From Harmonia axyridis (taxonomy: Eukaryota; Arthropoda; Insecta; Coleoptera; Coccinellidae): 64,000 nucleotides of DNA. Both the position numbers and the translations under genes were made by a program. Under the pieces are notes generated by a model. The model did no database searches. It saw only the letters and a list, made by a program, of their open reading frames with translations, and was not told the DNA's origin. Below, piece after piece: positions 11,830-23,792 of the stretch (position 1 is the first letter of the stretch; the number at the start of each line of letters is the position of its first letter). The stretch spans positions 36,081,506 through 36,145,505 of the forward strand of contig NC_059505.1 in the NCBI RefSeq assembly GCF_914767665.1, written 5' to 3'.

Positions 11830-12518
11830 CAAGGGTGCAATTGGCATATCAACGAACAAGCACTTAAAACCTTTAATTTCCAAACTTTGTTTTTTTGTTT
11901 AGATTTTTCCTAAGAAGTGAAAGTTATTCAACTAAGATCATGAAAATCGGTCCAGCCGTTCTTAATTCATAAATGGTGACTGTTAAGCAAATTATTCTCA
12001 GGTTGCCGAATATCAAAAAAAAATTGTGGAAATAAATTTCAGTAATGAACTGATAAAAATTCTTCTCATCCTATACATTGTTATTCTTATTCAGGAATAT
12101 TTTCAGCCGAAACTATGACCAATGAACTGTATGTAAATATAAACAAATAAAAAAGTGAAATTTAAAATTCTCAGATAATACCAAAAATTTCACTGAATAC
12201 TCACCAACTAATCAGGGTAAAAATTTGCAATAATTAATTAACAAAGAGAGGAATATCTACCATTTTCTTCAGGATTTGATTAATTCAGTTCACGAACACT
12301 CTTTCGAAAGATCAGGCAAATTCTCAGCTTTCTCGAATAAATTAGACATAAATGTCTAATATCTCGAATATTATCAAATCACCGTGATATATGCATATTT
12401 CACCATGTCCATTTCTGTGAGAATAACACATTTATTGGTTATTCTGATCCAGAATTTAGTGCAATAACTTTGTCGTCAAATAGAATGAAAAGGGTTCATA
12501 TAAACATATATCCTAATA
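11830..12518. other. No gene recognised
   Basis: AT-rich sequence with no open frame of note and no repeat I can match elsewhere in the window. Confidence 0.4.
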
Positions 12519-12880
12519 TCTTGGCAGTTGGTGTGACTGTTACGAAAATTGACAGATTACGGAATGTGAATTTGAATCGTTTGTTTCGAATTTTGAAATA
12601 ATTTATAATAACGCATTGAATTCGTGAATTATTTCTGACGAAATCGATTTAATACCACCAGAATTAAAAGAAATTCTGAATAATGTTGCAAATCATTTCA
12701 CTATACCCATACTATATACCATACTATATTATGTATATTGATGATTGAAATGTCTTGAAATTTGATAGGTTCGTCGGTTTAAACAATCACAAAACGAAAA
12801 GAATATATGTGAAAACAATGAACTCATTACAGCATTGTTTTCAGTAATGAACTCAACTAAAATAGAGAAAATTAATTTTT
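12519..12880 (+). mobile_element. Family D repeat, copy with coding-like block
   Basis: Starts near CTTGGCAGTTGGTGTGACTG and ends near AAAATAGAGAAAA. It matches 59990-60411 and 62446-62851 over most of its length. The block at about 12636-12700 reads DEIDLIPPELKEILNNVANH without an ATG in this copy. The palindromic 3' part (ATGAACTCATTACAGCATTG) is rearranged relative to the other copies. Confidence 0.6.
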
Positions 12881-13239
12881 CGTGGATAGTGTTTGCTTTG
12901 CACTCGATTATTTTCAATCAAGCTCTGTTGATTTCATAAATGAAATAATTATGTCGAAAAAAAGACACTGGTGTAGGTTTTCAATAGGAAAAGGATGATC
13001 GCACCCTTATATCTACGCCGCTGGATAATTTTGGCAAGAAAAACTTACACAATTCGGAACATTGCTTCATCTAGAATTCAATACCTAAAAAATTAATACT
13101 TTGTATATTTACCTTTGAGCTTTTTGGTTTACTTTAGTTTAGTTTAGTAATGTACTTCTGTTTAATTTAATTTTTATTTTTATTTTTTTTTCTCCATTTC
13201 TGAGCTTTTATAGGTTACCAACCTCAGCTCTTATTCCAT

Positions 13240-13271
<32 letters not shown>

Positions 13272-14212
13272 TAAAGTAATAATACTAGAATTGTAAGGAA
13301 AAACTACAAGATACATCCTGTATCTCGAAAACGAAGTTTGTTAGGATATATGACCTTTTTTTTCAGAAAATAGTTGTTCTATCCAATGCCAACGTTATTG
13401 CACTAAAATCTGGACCGCCCTGTATTTCTTATACCATCCCCATTTTTGCTATATATCCCTACTAAACGTCAACGTTAGTAATTTACAAAATCAGAAATTG
13501 AAAAATGATGTCTACTTTGTCGAATTCTTAGATTCTTCTGGAATATTTTGGATCTCTGTTGAATTTTATTTCAATGTGCCAATGAATGTGAAATAAATTA
13601 TCATCATCATCATTGTAGCCACGTACAGAAAATTATTATATGTAATTATCTCTGTGGCTTGTTTATTTTCATTTGAATCTAAAATAAACATCTGTCTATC
13701 TATCATTCATTTCCGTGAATTGTTAGAGAAGAAGATATTAAAACACGAATAAATACCTCGACTTCTTGATATTCTCACAGAATATATTTCTCCGGCAATC
13801 CTTGTGTATTAAATCAAACAGCACCGTCAATTTCGTTATTCACTACAACACACAGAAACCGGACAAACCTGATCGTAGAAGAAAAAAGAAGTAATAACAC
13901 TTCATTCATTACTTTATTACTGTCGGGTCCTATCAATGGAAAAAATATGAAATGTGGAAAATATGTGATTGGCGTTCGTGTCAATCGACAACGTTCAGGT
14001 CTTGCACATTTACGGGACGAGTACGTGTTCAGATTGATAAGTCGAGGTCGACATAGATGAGAAATTATTCTGAATGAACTATAAAATATTACTCTCCGAT
14101 GTTATTTCGGAAAATACTAAAAATTTTGTTCGATTTCTCTTACATGAAATTTTTTTGTCATTACTGATCTCAAATAGTTTAAAAGTCATCTGTCAAAAAA
14201 AAACTAATTTTG
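12881..14212. repeat. Intergenic with an (AAT)n microsatellite
   Basis: No gene seen. A perfect AAT/ATA trinucleotide run lies at about 13241-13271. The stretch 13910-14050 (AATATGAAATGTGGAAAATATGTGATTGG region) has a diverged partner at 15575-15700, an unnamed low-copy repeat. Confidence 0.5.
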
Positions 14213-14818
14213 AACTGCATCTCAGAGTAATAAACATAGATAGATGGAGCATATGTCATTTTAAATAAGCAAATTTTGTCCCCAACATGAACTATCAAAT
14301 ATAACATGAAGCGCGCGGAAATGAAAACATATCAGTGATACGATATTTCACTCAATTCGAGAGTTTCTCCGCAAAGAATGCACTTCTTATGTCCCATAGT
14401 GAATCCACGTCTCATATTAACTCAAAATATATTGAAATGAATACCTAAATATATCAGAAATCCAGAAAACAAACTTCAAGCGCGCCAAACGACGTGAAAC
14501 AATCGATGACACTAAAAGAGCAAAACCTTGGATTTCAGCAGGTAGATACAGAAAATAATCAATATACTGCTTATTATAAATTCGATAATTAGGAAAAATA
14601 TCGGATTCCAAATATTCAAATTTGCACATTTAATCGGGTATCACTCAAATAAATATATTTCATTCGATGTATGATAATATACATTCATATTTATATAGTA
14701 AAATTGTGGATTTGAAAATATATCACAATCCGAAAACGTAATCTAACCATGTTGGGGACATGTAAAAATTGCGTATACCTACTTCATCTATCATTGTTTA
14801 TTACTCTATGCACTGCAT
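14213..14818 (+). mobile_element. MITE family A, copy 4 (longest)
   Basis: Element 14221-14810, 590 bp, from CTCAGAGTAATAAAC to GTTTATTACTCTATG. The flanks AACTGCAT and CACTGCAT match at 7 of 8 bases. This is the least decayed copy and a good family consensus. No ORF belongs to it; the stretch read on the minus strand at 14417-14629 is incidental. Confidence 0.85.
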
Positions 14819-14922
14819 AGATAATGCAATATGTTCCGAATTTTTGGAGAAATATCAAACTTTGTGAATTCCAATATAATAAAAAGAAATCCGTTTTTGT
14901 AGGTTCCATTTTGAATTGCTGA

Positions 14923-15231
14923 GTGAAAACTTCGCTATTACTGAAAATGAAACGATACATGCTTCAACGACGTATTGACATTGTTAAAATTCACTACAAA
15001 AATAGTGAAAATTCTTGGAAACCTGGAGCGCTTTTGGATCATCGTAAAGTACCTTCTCGGTCGACAATAGTTCAACTCGTGGAAGAATTCAAGTTGTTGG
15101 GACAATTCAGTGATGTGAAGAATCGAAACCTTGTGCTTCCCTCAAGAACAACTGAGAATATTGCTGTTGTAGCCAGTAGTGATGACAAAAACCCAGGTTT
15201 GTCGATTCTTAATCGATCTTATAGAAATTAG
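14923..15231 (+). pseudogene. Possible transposase helix-turn-helix fragment
   Basis: The start at 14923 is a non-ATG codon; the first ATG in frame is at 14947. The peptide (LQRRIDIVKIHYKNSENSW, PSRSTIVQLVEEFKLLGQF, then LPSRTTENIAVV) follows the pattern of the helix-turn-helix domain at the N-terminus of many mariner/Tc-like transposases in insects (the DUF4817 type): a helix, then 'PSRxTIxxLVxxFxxxG', then 'R..R..T..EN'. It stops before any catalytic domain and no termini are seen. It is probably a transposon relic; a small host gene is possible but less likely. Confidence 0.4.
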
Positions 15232-16100
15232 ACTATTATATGAATAATAATTTTTATGGTCGGAATTGTAAGATACTGATGTGAACGACGTTCATTTTTC
15301 GAAAAGGCGGCGATACGTGCCACACAATCATAATCATAAACAATGAGAAATAATAATTTCTAACACCATGCAAAATAGTAAGCGGATAAAATTATTCAGA
15401 ACATTGAATCAAGAAATATCCAATATTTCAGTGACAATTGATCCCATCGGTTTGAGACTTCAAGGCAGTGTTTTCCAACCAAATTACACTTCAAAGAAGT
15501 CAAAAAAAACATTGGAAAAAAAATTATTAGAAAGCCAGCGTTGGACGCGATCGATATCCGGATGGGTGTCCGTACATTATGGGCCCTACCAACGGGGAAA
15601 AAACTAAATGTAGGAAATTTGCGATCGACGTTCGCGGTAAACGACAACGACCAGGTCTACCACCTTTACGGGCTAGTACGTGTTTAGATTGATAAAAGGC
15701 GGACGAGTTCACTGAGAAAATATTCGAAGCGAATTGTCGAGACGCCTAGGAATTCGGTTTAGAGGTTGACAAGAGTGCCTTGAACCAATTCATGGGCCGG
15801 TATTCGATTTTGATTATTGGCAACGGTTTGTTTTGGCGATTGAAACTTACGCATATACGAGGTGGTCAATTAACTATGAGGTCGTTCAACCTCGTTGAAA
15901 TATGCATCAATGTATCTTATCAGAGCTAGAAAAGGGTAAATAAAATAGTCGTATAATGATATGAAGGCAATTAATTTTTTTTTTTGGTCTTCAAAACATG
16001 CCGACTTTGTTAAAGACAGTTCATAAATAGAGTAGAATCTTTTATTTCGTCGGTGCAGTTCAAATGAAGAAGTAAATATTAGTCGAACATCGCCAATTAT
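15232..16100. other. No gene recognised
   Basis: AT-rich. The open stretch at 15368-15607 starts at ATG (MQNSKRIKLFR) and has no family resemblance I can name; its last third overlaps the low-copy repeat shared with 13910-14050, so it is probably not a gene. Confidence 0.4.
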
Positions 16101-17240
16101 TATCTAAAGTCTAATCGTTGATCCTTCAGAGAAAGTTTCAGGTTTAAATCTTCCTAGTAAAATCTTCCGCCTCGTATTCGTAGACAAGTCACAGTCAAGA
16201 AATCTTGTGAAAAATTTCATTTCTACCTCTTACTTTATAGCTGGTTCTTCATGTGGTGCTGATGCCAGCACTCTTCGTACGGCAGCTTTGGCCTTGGTTT
16301 TTTTCTGTTGCTGAATACTGTTGTTCTGTTTGGTTCAATAGTGCTCATGTTCATAAAATTGATACACAGCTTAACGTTTCTATGAGAATTATCAGTGGAA
16401 CTATTAGATCTACACCTTTATATTGGTTACCAGTGCTATCACATATACTTCCGCCTCATATTCGTAGACAGGTTGCAGTCAAGAAATCTTGGGAAAAAAT
16501 TTCATTTCTACTCGAACTTATTTCCAATTGTATCTTACCACCCAGATACTAGAACTGCCTGATTAAAGTCGAGTAACCTTTATGGATTAGTACCTTTCTT
16601 CAATCTAATAAAAGTAACAAGGAAATTTGGCTTTTGGAATGGAATTCTTGTAATGTCTTCAACAAAAGTCTGATCGTTGATCCTTCAGGGAAAGTTCTAG
16701 GTTTTAATCTTTCTAGAAAAATTTGGTGTATTTTAAATCGACTTAGGACTGGTCATGGTCGTTGCAATAGTATGCTAATCAAATGGCATTCTGTTGAAAG
16801 CCCACTATGTAAGTGTGGTGTAGAAGAAACCATTGATCACTTGGTGAATACTTGTACAATTTATAAATTTCATGGTGATTTCCAAGCTATCCATTCAGCT
16901 TCAGATTCTTTTTCAGAATGGGTCGCTAAATTTAAATCAATTTAATGGAAACAATAACATTTATCATTCCTCTCTGGTTCATTTCTTTCTTGTTTTAATA
17001 TTCAGTTAGTACAATATATGTACTTCGTCAACTTTTGGTAAGAATAAAGGATGGAAAAGATTTTGTTTGAAAGAAACGCTTCAATATAAAATTATGTCAG
17101 TTCATTCTGTACACAAATACATAAACCAATCACTACACCTGTACGGGAAGAGTTTGCAGAGGTTTTTATATGTGCTCTTGTATCATATGTTGAAATGTAT
17201 GATAGCACGTTTACATTTCCTCTGCTAATATTGAAATTTC
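16101..17240 (+). mobile_element. Non-LTR retrotransposon 3' fragment, copy 2 (rearranged)
   Basis: Same family as the copy at 9486. The LINE pieces are out of order. The segment 16108-16170 matches the later part (TTGATCCTTCAGAGAAAGTT), and 16170-16230 matches the middle. Then 16240-16550 repeats the AAEYCC to LPPHIRRQVAVKKS part, and 16634-16945 gives the C-terminal part in one frame (NRLRTGHGRCNSMLIKWHSV, then CKCGVEETIDHLVNTC and SEWVAKFKSI). The C-terminal frame is better preserved here than in copy 1. No reverse transcriptase core is present. Confidence 0.7.
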
Positions 17241-18984
17241 ACACATGCTTTATTGTGTGAAGTTGATAATTTTTTGTATTGTTCTATCTCAATTAATGAT
17301 ACAATTACAATTATTATATTTTGCTCCACACAAATTGAATACAATTCCCATTTCGTTCACCAATCTAACAGAATTTGGCAAAGTTGGAATAGTTCGCTAC
17401 CAAAATTTCTCTCTACTCCTTATTTCTGTTACAACATGATTGACAAAGACTTTTTTCGCTCATCAGAAGCTGTGTTCAGAAGATCTAGAAGAATTTGACC
17501 TCAAAAGATTGTTTCTGCTTTTGTTGTCTTCTTTCTGTTGACTTTTGGTGGTGAATCCCTCAATTTGCTTCTTTGAACACAGCGTACTATCTTTCATCCT
17601 CTAATTAATTGATGTAGGCGTTTTGGTAACACCGCTTTGAACTTAATTTTAAGTTTGATTGCCAATTCACAAAAATAAAACACTAGCATATTTGCAGAAT
17701 GGTTAGTAATGTTTTTCTCAATTCACTAAGAACATACAATCCGGATGATGGTATTTCTGGCAATTATTATTTCGCTTAGTCCAATTTTGACTAGTCACCA
17801 CAGAAATATAATTTCTGAATATGTTAACTACGCTAAAATTTTTCTTAAAAATAATACATTAATTATTTCCTTTGCAGAAAAAATAGGATATAATATTCAT
17901 AGAAAAGCACCTTTTTCTCTATTAAAACAATATACCATTTCTCATTCTTATAGTTTCGGAACGAATAAACAAAAAACTCTACAACTTCATATTCTCATTA
18001 AGTTTATTTCCAAGCATAGTGTGATACGAGATATATTCCTCCACCAAATTCAACCAATAAGTACTATACAATTCAGACTTGTCATTTTCAATTTCCACAT
18101 TACAACACTCAAACTAAAAGTTTATAATTCCCAATAATAAACAACCAGAAACAATAAACAACCGCAACACCCTCGACTATGACGTAAATGCTACTATTTC
18201 TGGCATTCTTTCCACACAATAATAAATAACAGTGATTTTTCTAGAATAACCAAAAATCACCTTCCGTTATTTATAGAAGTTACGCACCAAGTTTATCTAA
18301 ATCGACCGGAATAATTTTGGAAATGAAACAGATACCCTTATCTGGAGACGATACACCACTGGCCGTATAGCAACTGACCTATCAGTGTTATAAATAGCAA
18401 TATTATTCATACGACGTTTTATCGGTACAAATAAGTCTTCGAGCGGAACAATCGAAAGCATTGATTGCAATTAACAAAAGTTTATTTCATTGCAACGCGA
18501 AAACAATCACCTATATCGACTTATCGCAAATGAAATTCAATATTTGCAGACGAAACGGCGTTTATTATTGAATCCTTCTTGGAAGACGAAAACACCATCG
18601 AAAACGGTATCGATGAAATTATACTTCTACGAGGATATATTCAATACGATAGGGAAATGTCACCATGCAACTTTTGACTTTTCATGCACTATACACTTTT
18701 TCCAAATTTGCAAAGTGAATAGTACATACTGCTTCTAGTAGTAAAAGCAACAATGTAAATTGTTGTCAATGCCTACAAACGTTGGAGTTCGCGAATTTGC
18801 TTTCACCAGGAATTCCACGTACTATTTTTCTGAAATCGCAATCCACATTATCATAAATTAAGGATTTTTCCAAATGACTAACGACTTTTGATTATAATCT
18901 CATTGCCTATGAAATCTTTTCCTTGCCAATCGATTCGTGTATCGTTGTGACAAAAGTCAGATAATCATTACTTATTTCGATTTA
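17241..18984. other. No gene recognised
   Basis: AT-rich. The 130-codon stretch at 17745-18137 starts at ATG but has the amino-acid bias of random AT-rich DNA (I, L, S, H, K and N) and no conserved motif. I do not accept it as a gene. Nothing else is recognisable. Confidence 0.4.
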
Positions 18985-19574
18985 ATATCTACTTCAGAGT
19001 AATAAACATAGATAGAGAGAGCATTATTATGTCATTTTCAGTAAGCAAATTTTGTCCCGAACATGAACTATCAAATTTGACATGAAGCGCGCGGAAATGA
19101 AAACATATCAGTGATATTTCACTCAATTCGCGAGAATGCACTTCTTTTGTCACATAGTGAATCAACGTTTCATATAAACTCAAAATATATTGAAATAAAT
19201 ACCTAAATATATTAGAAATTCAGAAAACAAACTTTAAGCGCGCCAAACGACGTGAAACAACCGATGACACTAGGAGAGCAAAACTTGCCAAACCTTGAAT
19301 TTCAACAGGTAGATACAGAAAATAATAAATATTCTGCTTATTATAAGTTCGACAATAAGGAAAAATATCGGATTTCAAATATTCAAATTTGTGTATTTAA
19401 TCGGGAATCACTCAAATAAATATATTTCATTCAAGAATATACATTCATAACGATATAGTAAAATTGTGGATTTGAAAATATATCACAATCCGACAACGTA
19501 ATCTCACCATGTTGGGGATATGTAAAAATTACGTATACTTCCTCTATCTATGTTCAGTACTCTATGTTATCTAC
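18985..19574 (+). mobile_element. MITE family A, copy 5
   Basis: Element 18993-19566, from TTCAGAGTAATAAAC to TTCAGTACTCTATG, flanked by ATATCTAC and TTATCTAC (7 of 8). It carries small internal deletions relative to copy 4, for example in the 'CAGTGATATTTCACTC' block. Confidence 0.85.
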
Positions 19575-19601
19575 TCATCCTCCAAATGATGATGTTCAGA
19601 T

Positions 19602-19868
19602 GTGCCGGACACCCAAAGAGTTGGTAAATGCTGTTCAATCATCTTGAATTTACTGCCGAATAAATTCAATGATAAATATGAATACGCTTACAAACTTTTA
19701 ATGGATTGTTGTCAAGAAAAAAAGACGATCTGCCGACCTGAAAATGTAATGGTTGCATACTTCTCCCATTTGTTTGAGAAGTTGAAAGCATCCTACAAAC
19801 CAAAGGGTAACAATGAAAAAAATTACTCCGAGAAAGTAAGCGTTCTTGGAAGATATCAGAAAAAATAA
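19602..19868 (+). pseudogene. Tyrosine-recombinase-like (Crypton-type) fragment
   Basis: The frame opens at a GTG and reads LLPNKFNDKYEYAYKLLMDC, then CQEKKTICRPENVMVAYFSH and LFEKLKAS. The pattern 'LLPxKSxxxYExxYxxFxxWC, ENVxLAYFxEL, K.S' is the N-terminal SAM-like DNA-binding domain of tyrosine recombinases found in Crypton elements and related insect and animal genes. The catalytic domain is absent and the frame ends 30 residues after the match. It lies 35 bp from a family A MITE. It may be a relic of the element whose N-terminus is seen in family D repeats (62446). Confidence 0.45.
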
Positions 19869-20758
19869 TGCAATTAAACAATTTCATATTTTCAATCCTG
19901 AATGTTTTATGTGCAACGTATTTCATTGAAAAAGTGCCAAATTTCAAAGCAAGTTGGTTGAACATATCCCAGAACTATTAATTAGGAATTACATTATTGG
20001 AAAATGAATCTTCTGGGCTTCGTGGATGTATCTAACTGAAAACCACTAGACCTTTCATTTCCATTCGATTTCTCGTTAGCAATTAAAACTCGAACAAACG
20101 GTACTAGATAAAAAACACCCCAGCTTCGCTGTCCTGTTTTTATCATTCCCGTTTGTTCTAGCTAAATTTCTAATCAATTTAGTTTCCGTAAGAAATAAAA
20201 GTTTATTCGATAAAAAGTAGTTCTAGTGCTTTTACGTACAGCGTATTTAATTATATGCACTTATATATTTTCGAAGCTGGTAATTATCTACAGACGAAAA
20301 ATAATTAGTGAAAAGTTAATTAATTCTCATTCCGCCTATATTATTACGCTGTAAGTACCAATTAAATCCAATTATCCATTAGCCAAAATGATGAAAAAGA
20401 ATATTTGAAGAACCGATTAGGTAGATACATCTAATTTTCGTCATTAGTATCAACAATTATACCCGGGATGTACAGAATCTAGATTTAGAGTTGATATATG
20501 CCAGGCTAGAATGAGCAGAATATTTTTCAAGGTTTGCAGCTAAGCTTATAGTTTGGTAAAATGGTCAATAATTTTATGTATATCAAGACTAGGGAATCGA
20601 ATCCCACAAATACGGGATCCCTCTGAAATTCTGCGGTATCAAAATTGCGGGATTTTCCATGCGGGATCTGCGGATTCAATATTGAAATTGCATATTAGAC
20701 AATTAAAGCCCAAACGTCTTTTGAAACGTCCCAGAAAGCAATAAACCACTCATAAGTT
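19869..20758. other. No gene recognised
   Basis: AT-rich spacer. The open stretch at 20553-20744 starts at ATG, but its composition and lack of motifs give no support. Confidence 0.4.
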
Positions 20759-21125
20759 ATGGACGAAGTTACTGCTGAAACTACACTACGATTCATGATC
20801 AGCAAATTGGAAAGTCATTATAACCCGACATTGAGTAAAGAAATGGTTAAAGCTTTATTTTCTAGAATAAAAGAGCGCCGTTCATTGATGACAACAAGTA
20901 TTAAGAAAACCCAGGCAAATATCTGGAATTTATGGGATAACAGTCAATGACTACAAATGGCCAAGAAGATACATTTGTAATTCATAGCAAATCAACATTA
21001 ACAAATGAAATTAAGAATTTGACTGACAAGCTGCAAATAGAGACGTCTTTAGAAAACAAAACACAATCCCAAACCCAAGAACATTTCACTTATGCTGATG
21101 AGGAAAAGTACCTTCATCTAAACTA
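20759..21125 (+). pseudogene. Unidentified ORF pair joined by an ATGA overlap
   Basis: The first frame, 20759-20950, reads MDEVTAETTLRFMISKLESH and then FSRIKERRSLMTTS. A second frame begins at ATG 20947, overlapping the TGA of the first (ATGA), and reads MTTNGQEDTFVIHSKS to NEIKNLTDKLQIETSLENK, ending at 21125. Both have a charged, coding-like composition, unlike the surrounding shadows. I do not recognise the protein. A broken retroelement gag-like ORF is possible; so is a single gene with a one-base frameshift. Confidence 0.3.
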
Positions 21126-22579
21126 GTTCCTAGACGTAAACCATCGCCTTTGAATTTAGGAGAGGAATCGAATCATAGTGTTCGTACTGCGTACCAGAAT
21201 CGAAAGCTTCCTCTATGACTGTACGAGCACGAGTAAGAACAACCAGTTATTAAAACATGAAATTACCCTTTTTTTAATACAGGCGGAATAGAGGTACAGG
21301 TACATACTTGGAAGCTGTTTACAACTCTTATTAATTTCCACCAAACATAAACGCTCAATTTTCAATAACAAATGGTTTATGGTTGGAAAAACTGTGAGAC
21401 AGCACTTGTCAAAAGTTTTTCGAGTTTACCCGCGTCAAAACTTGACAGGTGCTGCCATGAAATGAACACTTTTATACTATAGTATGTTTTTAATAGCACA
21501 AGACCCAAATGAATAATTTTTATGACGCCGATTTGCAGGATTGATATTCTGGTGCGAACTTGGATTCCCTAGTTGTAGCCATGGCGGCCATTCGTCCGAT
21601 AATGACATACCTTTATCTTTACAATGGAATAAACATGCATTGATTTCTTTCAAAATATACTCCTTTCTTAAAACCAAATTGAAAACATCTTTATACTGTC
21701 ATTAATAATGATCGAAAAGCTTTCAACCCAGTTAAATTTTTCTATTGAAAACGTTTAAATATCTAACTTTTTCACAGAAAATCCAGAATTGATGACGCTT
21801 CAACCCAAGTGAATTTTCACTGAGCAGGGTGGTAGTAATCAAGTACAAACCACATTCAATAATTAGCAGCTACAAATTTCCTTCAACAAAAACAATCAAT
21901 CATTCTAACCAAACATACGTTGCTGTAAAGCCTCGCTTCATAATCTACTTCGAAGATTTCCGCATATTCATCTTACTTTGCATTGAATCGTCGGAAATAC
22001 GAAATAATGAATTTCTTATGTAACATCTGCCTTATTAAGGAATCAATAGAACGATATTCAAACCTATTCGTTAATGCATACCCAACATAAGCCATTGTTG
22101 AAACGAAATCCGACTTGTTAACATTGAGAAAAACAAGCTGGCGTGAGAATTTGATCCTTCTCTCTCATTGACTCTTACTTACGTTTCGATTCGTTCTTAT
22201 TCGAGTTACATAAATCAGAACCCAACGTGGGAATGAATGAAATTATATTTGATTGTGTGTTTTTCTGTTTATTCGACCAATTCGGAGTCTTGCTCGCATG
22301 AAAATATATAGGTAGCCTCGTTTGTGTTTTTAGAACGTCATGGGAGCTAAATTTAACATGTCACTAGCTGTCATTCTTGTTCGATGCTCTAAAATTGGGT
22401 TAAACGAGGCAGCCTCTTGAACGAAGTTATTTTTCATATACCTCATTTTTTTTGTACTTCACTCCATTTGAGTTGGAAATGAAATGAAAATGAAATCTCG
22501 TATATGTTACATGTAAATGAAAAATTTTTGGGGTATCGAATTGTTTTTAATCTACTTATAAAATGATCCTGAAAAAGTT
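21126..22579. other. No gene recognised
   Basis: Mixed AT-rich sequence without a supported gene or repeat. Confidence 0.4.
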
Positions 22580-22806
22580 CCTCATATTGTGTCGATTATT
22601 TCAACTGACATCCAAGTTTCAATTCCACCGCAAGGGTATATTTCGAGTTATTGGAAATTACAATATTACAGATGTCTATAACTACGAAACCAATTGGCCG
22701 ATTCGATTCATTAACAGACTCAACTGTCCTGTTTAATCGTCAAACATACCCTGAAAATTTCAAGTCTCCAGGTACCTTCTTTCAGAAGTTATCGCCAGGA
22801 CGCCAA
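22580..22806 (+). repeat. Dispersed repeat E, left half (flanks the tRNA array)
   Basis: Runs from TGTGTCGATTATTTCAACTG through GATGTCTATAACTACGAAAC and CCTGAAAATTTCAAGT to CAGGACGCCAAAT. The same order occurs at 31360-31580 and 31679-31890. The tRNA array starts directly after CGCCAAAT; the continuation of this repeat is found at 27539, on the far side of the array. Confidence 0.75.
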
Positions 22807-22831
22807 ATCACTTTCGTCGACAAAAGATTTT

Positions 22832-22904
22832 CGCCCAACGTGGGGCTCGAACCCACGACCCTGAGATTAAGAGTCTCATGCTCTACCGACTGAGCTAGCC
22901 GGGC
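22832..22904 (-). tRNA. tRNA-Lys(CTT), copy 1
   Basis: 73-bp cloverleaf without intron. The acceptor arm GCCCGGC pairs with GTTGGGC through two G-U pairs. The D arm is GCTC/GAGC, the anticodon stem TGAGA/TCTCA around loop CTCTTAA (anticodon CTT, reading AAG), and the T arm GTGGG/CCCAC with TTCGAGC. The internal promoter matches box A (TAGCTCAGTCGG) and box B (GGTTCGAGCCC). CCA is not encoded. All complete copies in the array have this same body as far as I can read. This most downstream copy has the most divergent upstream flank (TCTTGAGAAACACTATAATA). Confidence 0.97.
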
Positions 22905-23013
22905 TTAGTGATATTTCTTGAGAAACACTATAATAAGCTCAAAATTAGTCCGAAAAGTTTAACTAAAAGGTGCGCATGATTCTCTCAAAACACTTTCGTC
23001 GACAAAAGATTTT

Positions 23014-23086
23014 CGCCCAACGTGGGGCTCGAACCCACGACCCTGAGATTAAGAGTCTCATGCTCTACCGACTGAGCTAGCCGGGC
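23014..23086 (-). tRNA. tRNA-Lys(CTT), copy 2
   Basis: Starts 182 bp from copy 1. Upstream flank has GCTCAAATTTAG where most units have GCTCAAAATTAG. Confidence 0.97.
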
Positions 23087-23195
23087 TTAGTGATATTACC
23101 TGAGAAACACTATTATGAGCTCAAATTTAGTCAGAAAAGTTTAACTAAAAGGTGCGCATGATTCTCTCAAATCACTTTCGTCGACAAAAGATTTT

Positions 23196-23268
23196 CGCCC
23201 AACGTGGGGCTCGAACCCACGACCCTGAGATTAAGAGTCTCATGCTCTACCGACTGAGCTAGCCGGGC
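23196..23268 (-). tRNA. tRNA-Lys(CTT), copy 3
   Basis: 182 bp from copy 2. Upstream flank reads ACCTAAGAAACAC, a variant shared only with copy 4, which suggests one was copied from the other. Confidence 0.97.
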
Positions 23269-23377
23269 TTAGTGATATTACCTAAGAAACACTATTATGA
23301 GCTCAAAATTAGTCAGAAAAGTTTAACTAAAAGGTGCGCATGATTCTCTCAAATCACTTTCGTCGACAAAAGATTTT

Positions 23378-23450
23378 CGCCCAACGTGGGGCTCGAACCC
23401 ACGACCCTGAGATTAAGAGTCTCATGCTCTACCGACTGAGCTAGCCGGGC
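23378..23450 (-). tRNA. tRNA-Lys(CTT), copy 4
   Basis: Shares the ACCTAAGAAACAC flank with copy 3 and has GTGGTATTACC directly upstream where others have GTGATATTACC. Confidence 0.97.
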
Positions 23451-23559
23451 TTAGTGGTATTACCTAAGAAACACTATTATGAGCTCAAAATTAGTCAGAA
23501 AAGTTTAACTAAAAGGTGCGCATGATTCTCTCAAATCACTTTCGTCGACAAAAGATTTT

Positions 23560-23632
23560 CGCCCAACGTGGGGCTCGAACCCACGACCCTGAGATTAAGA
23601 GTCTCATGCTCTACCGACTGAGCTAGCCGGGC
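23560..23632 (-). tRNA. tRNA-Lys(CTT), copy 5
   Basis: Last complete gene before the retrotransposon insertion; upstream flank is of the consensus type (ACCTGAGAAACACTATTATG). Confidence 0.97.
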
Positions 23633-23741
23633 TTAGTGATATTACCTGAGAAACACTATTATGAGCTCAAAATTAGTCAGAAAAGTTTAACTAAAAGGTG
23701 CGCATGATTCTCTCAAATCACTTTCGTCGACAAAAGATTTT

Positions 23742-23792
23742 CGCCCAACGTGGGGCTCGAACCCACGACCCTGAGATTAAGAGTCTCATGCT
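23742..23792 (-). pseudogene. tRNA-Lys, truncated copy 6
   Basis: Only the 3' 51 bases remain, from just before the anticodon stem to the 3' end. At 23792 the sequence switches to the retrotransposon tail. The 22 bases of the 5' half, with box A, are gone, so this copy should not be transcribed from its own promoter. Confidence 0.95.

Noticed and set aside
17745..18137. 130-codon ORF with ATG
   Set aside because: Amino-acid make-up is that of random AT-rich DNA, with no motif, no splice context and no repeat of it elsewhere.
22651..22893. 80-codon ORF across the repeat E/tRNA junction
   Set aside because: It reads antisense through a tRNA gene and across an insertion border; it has no independent support.
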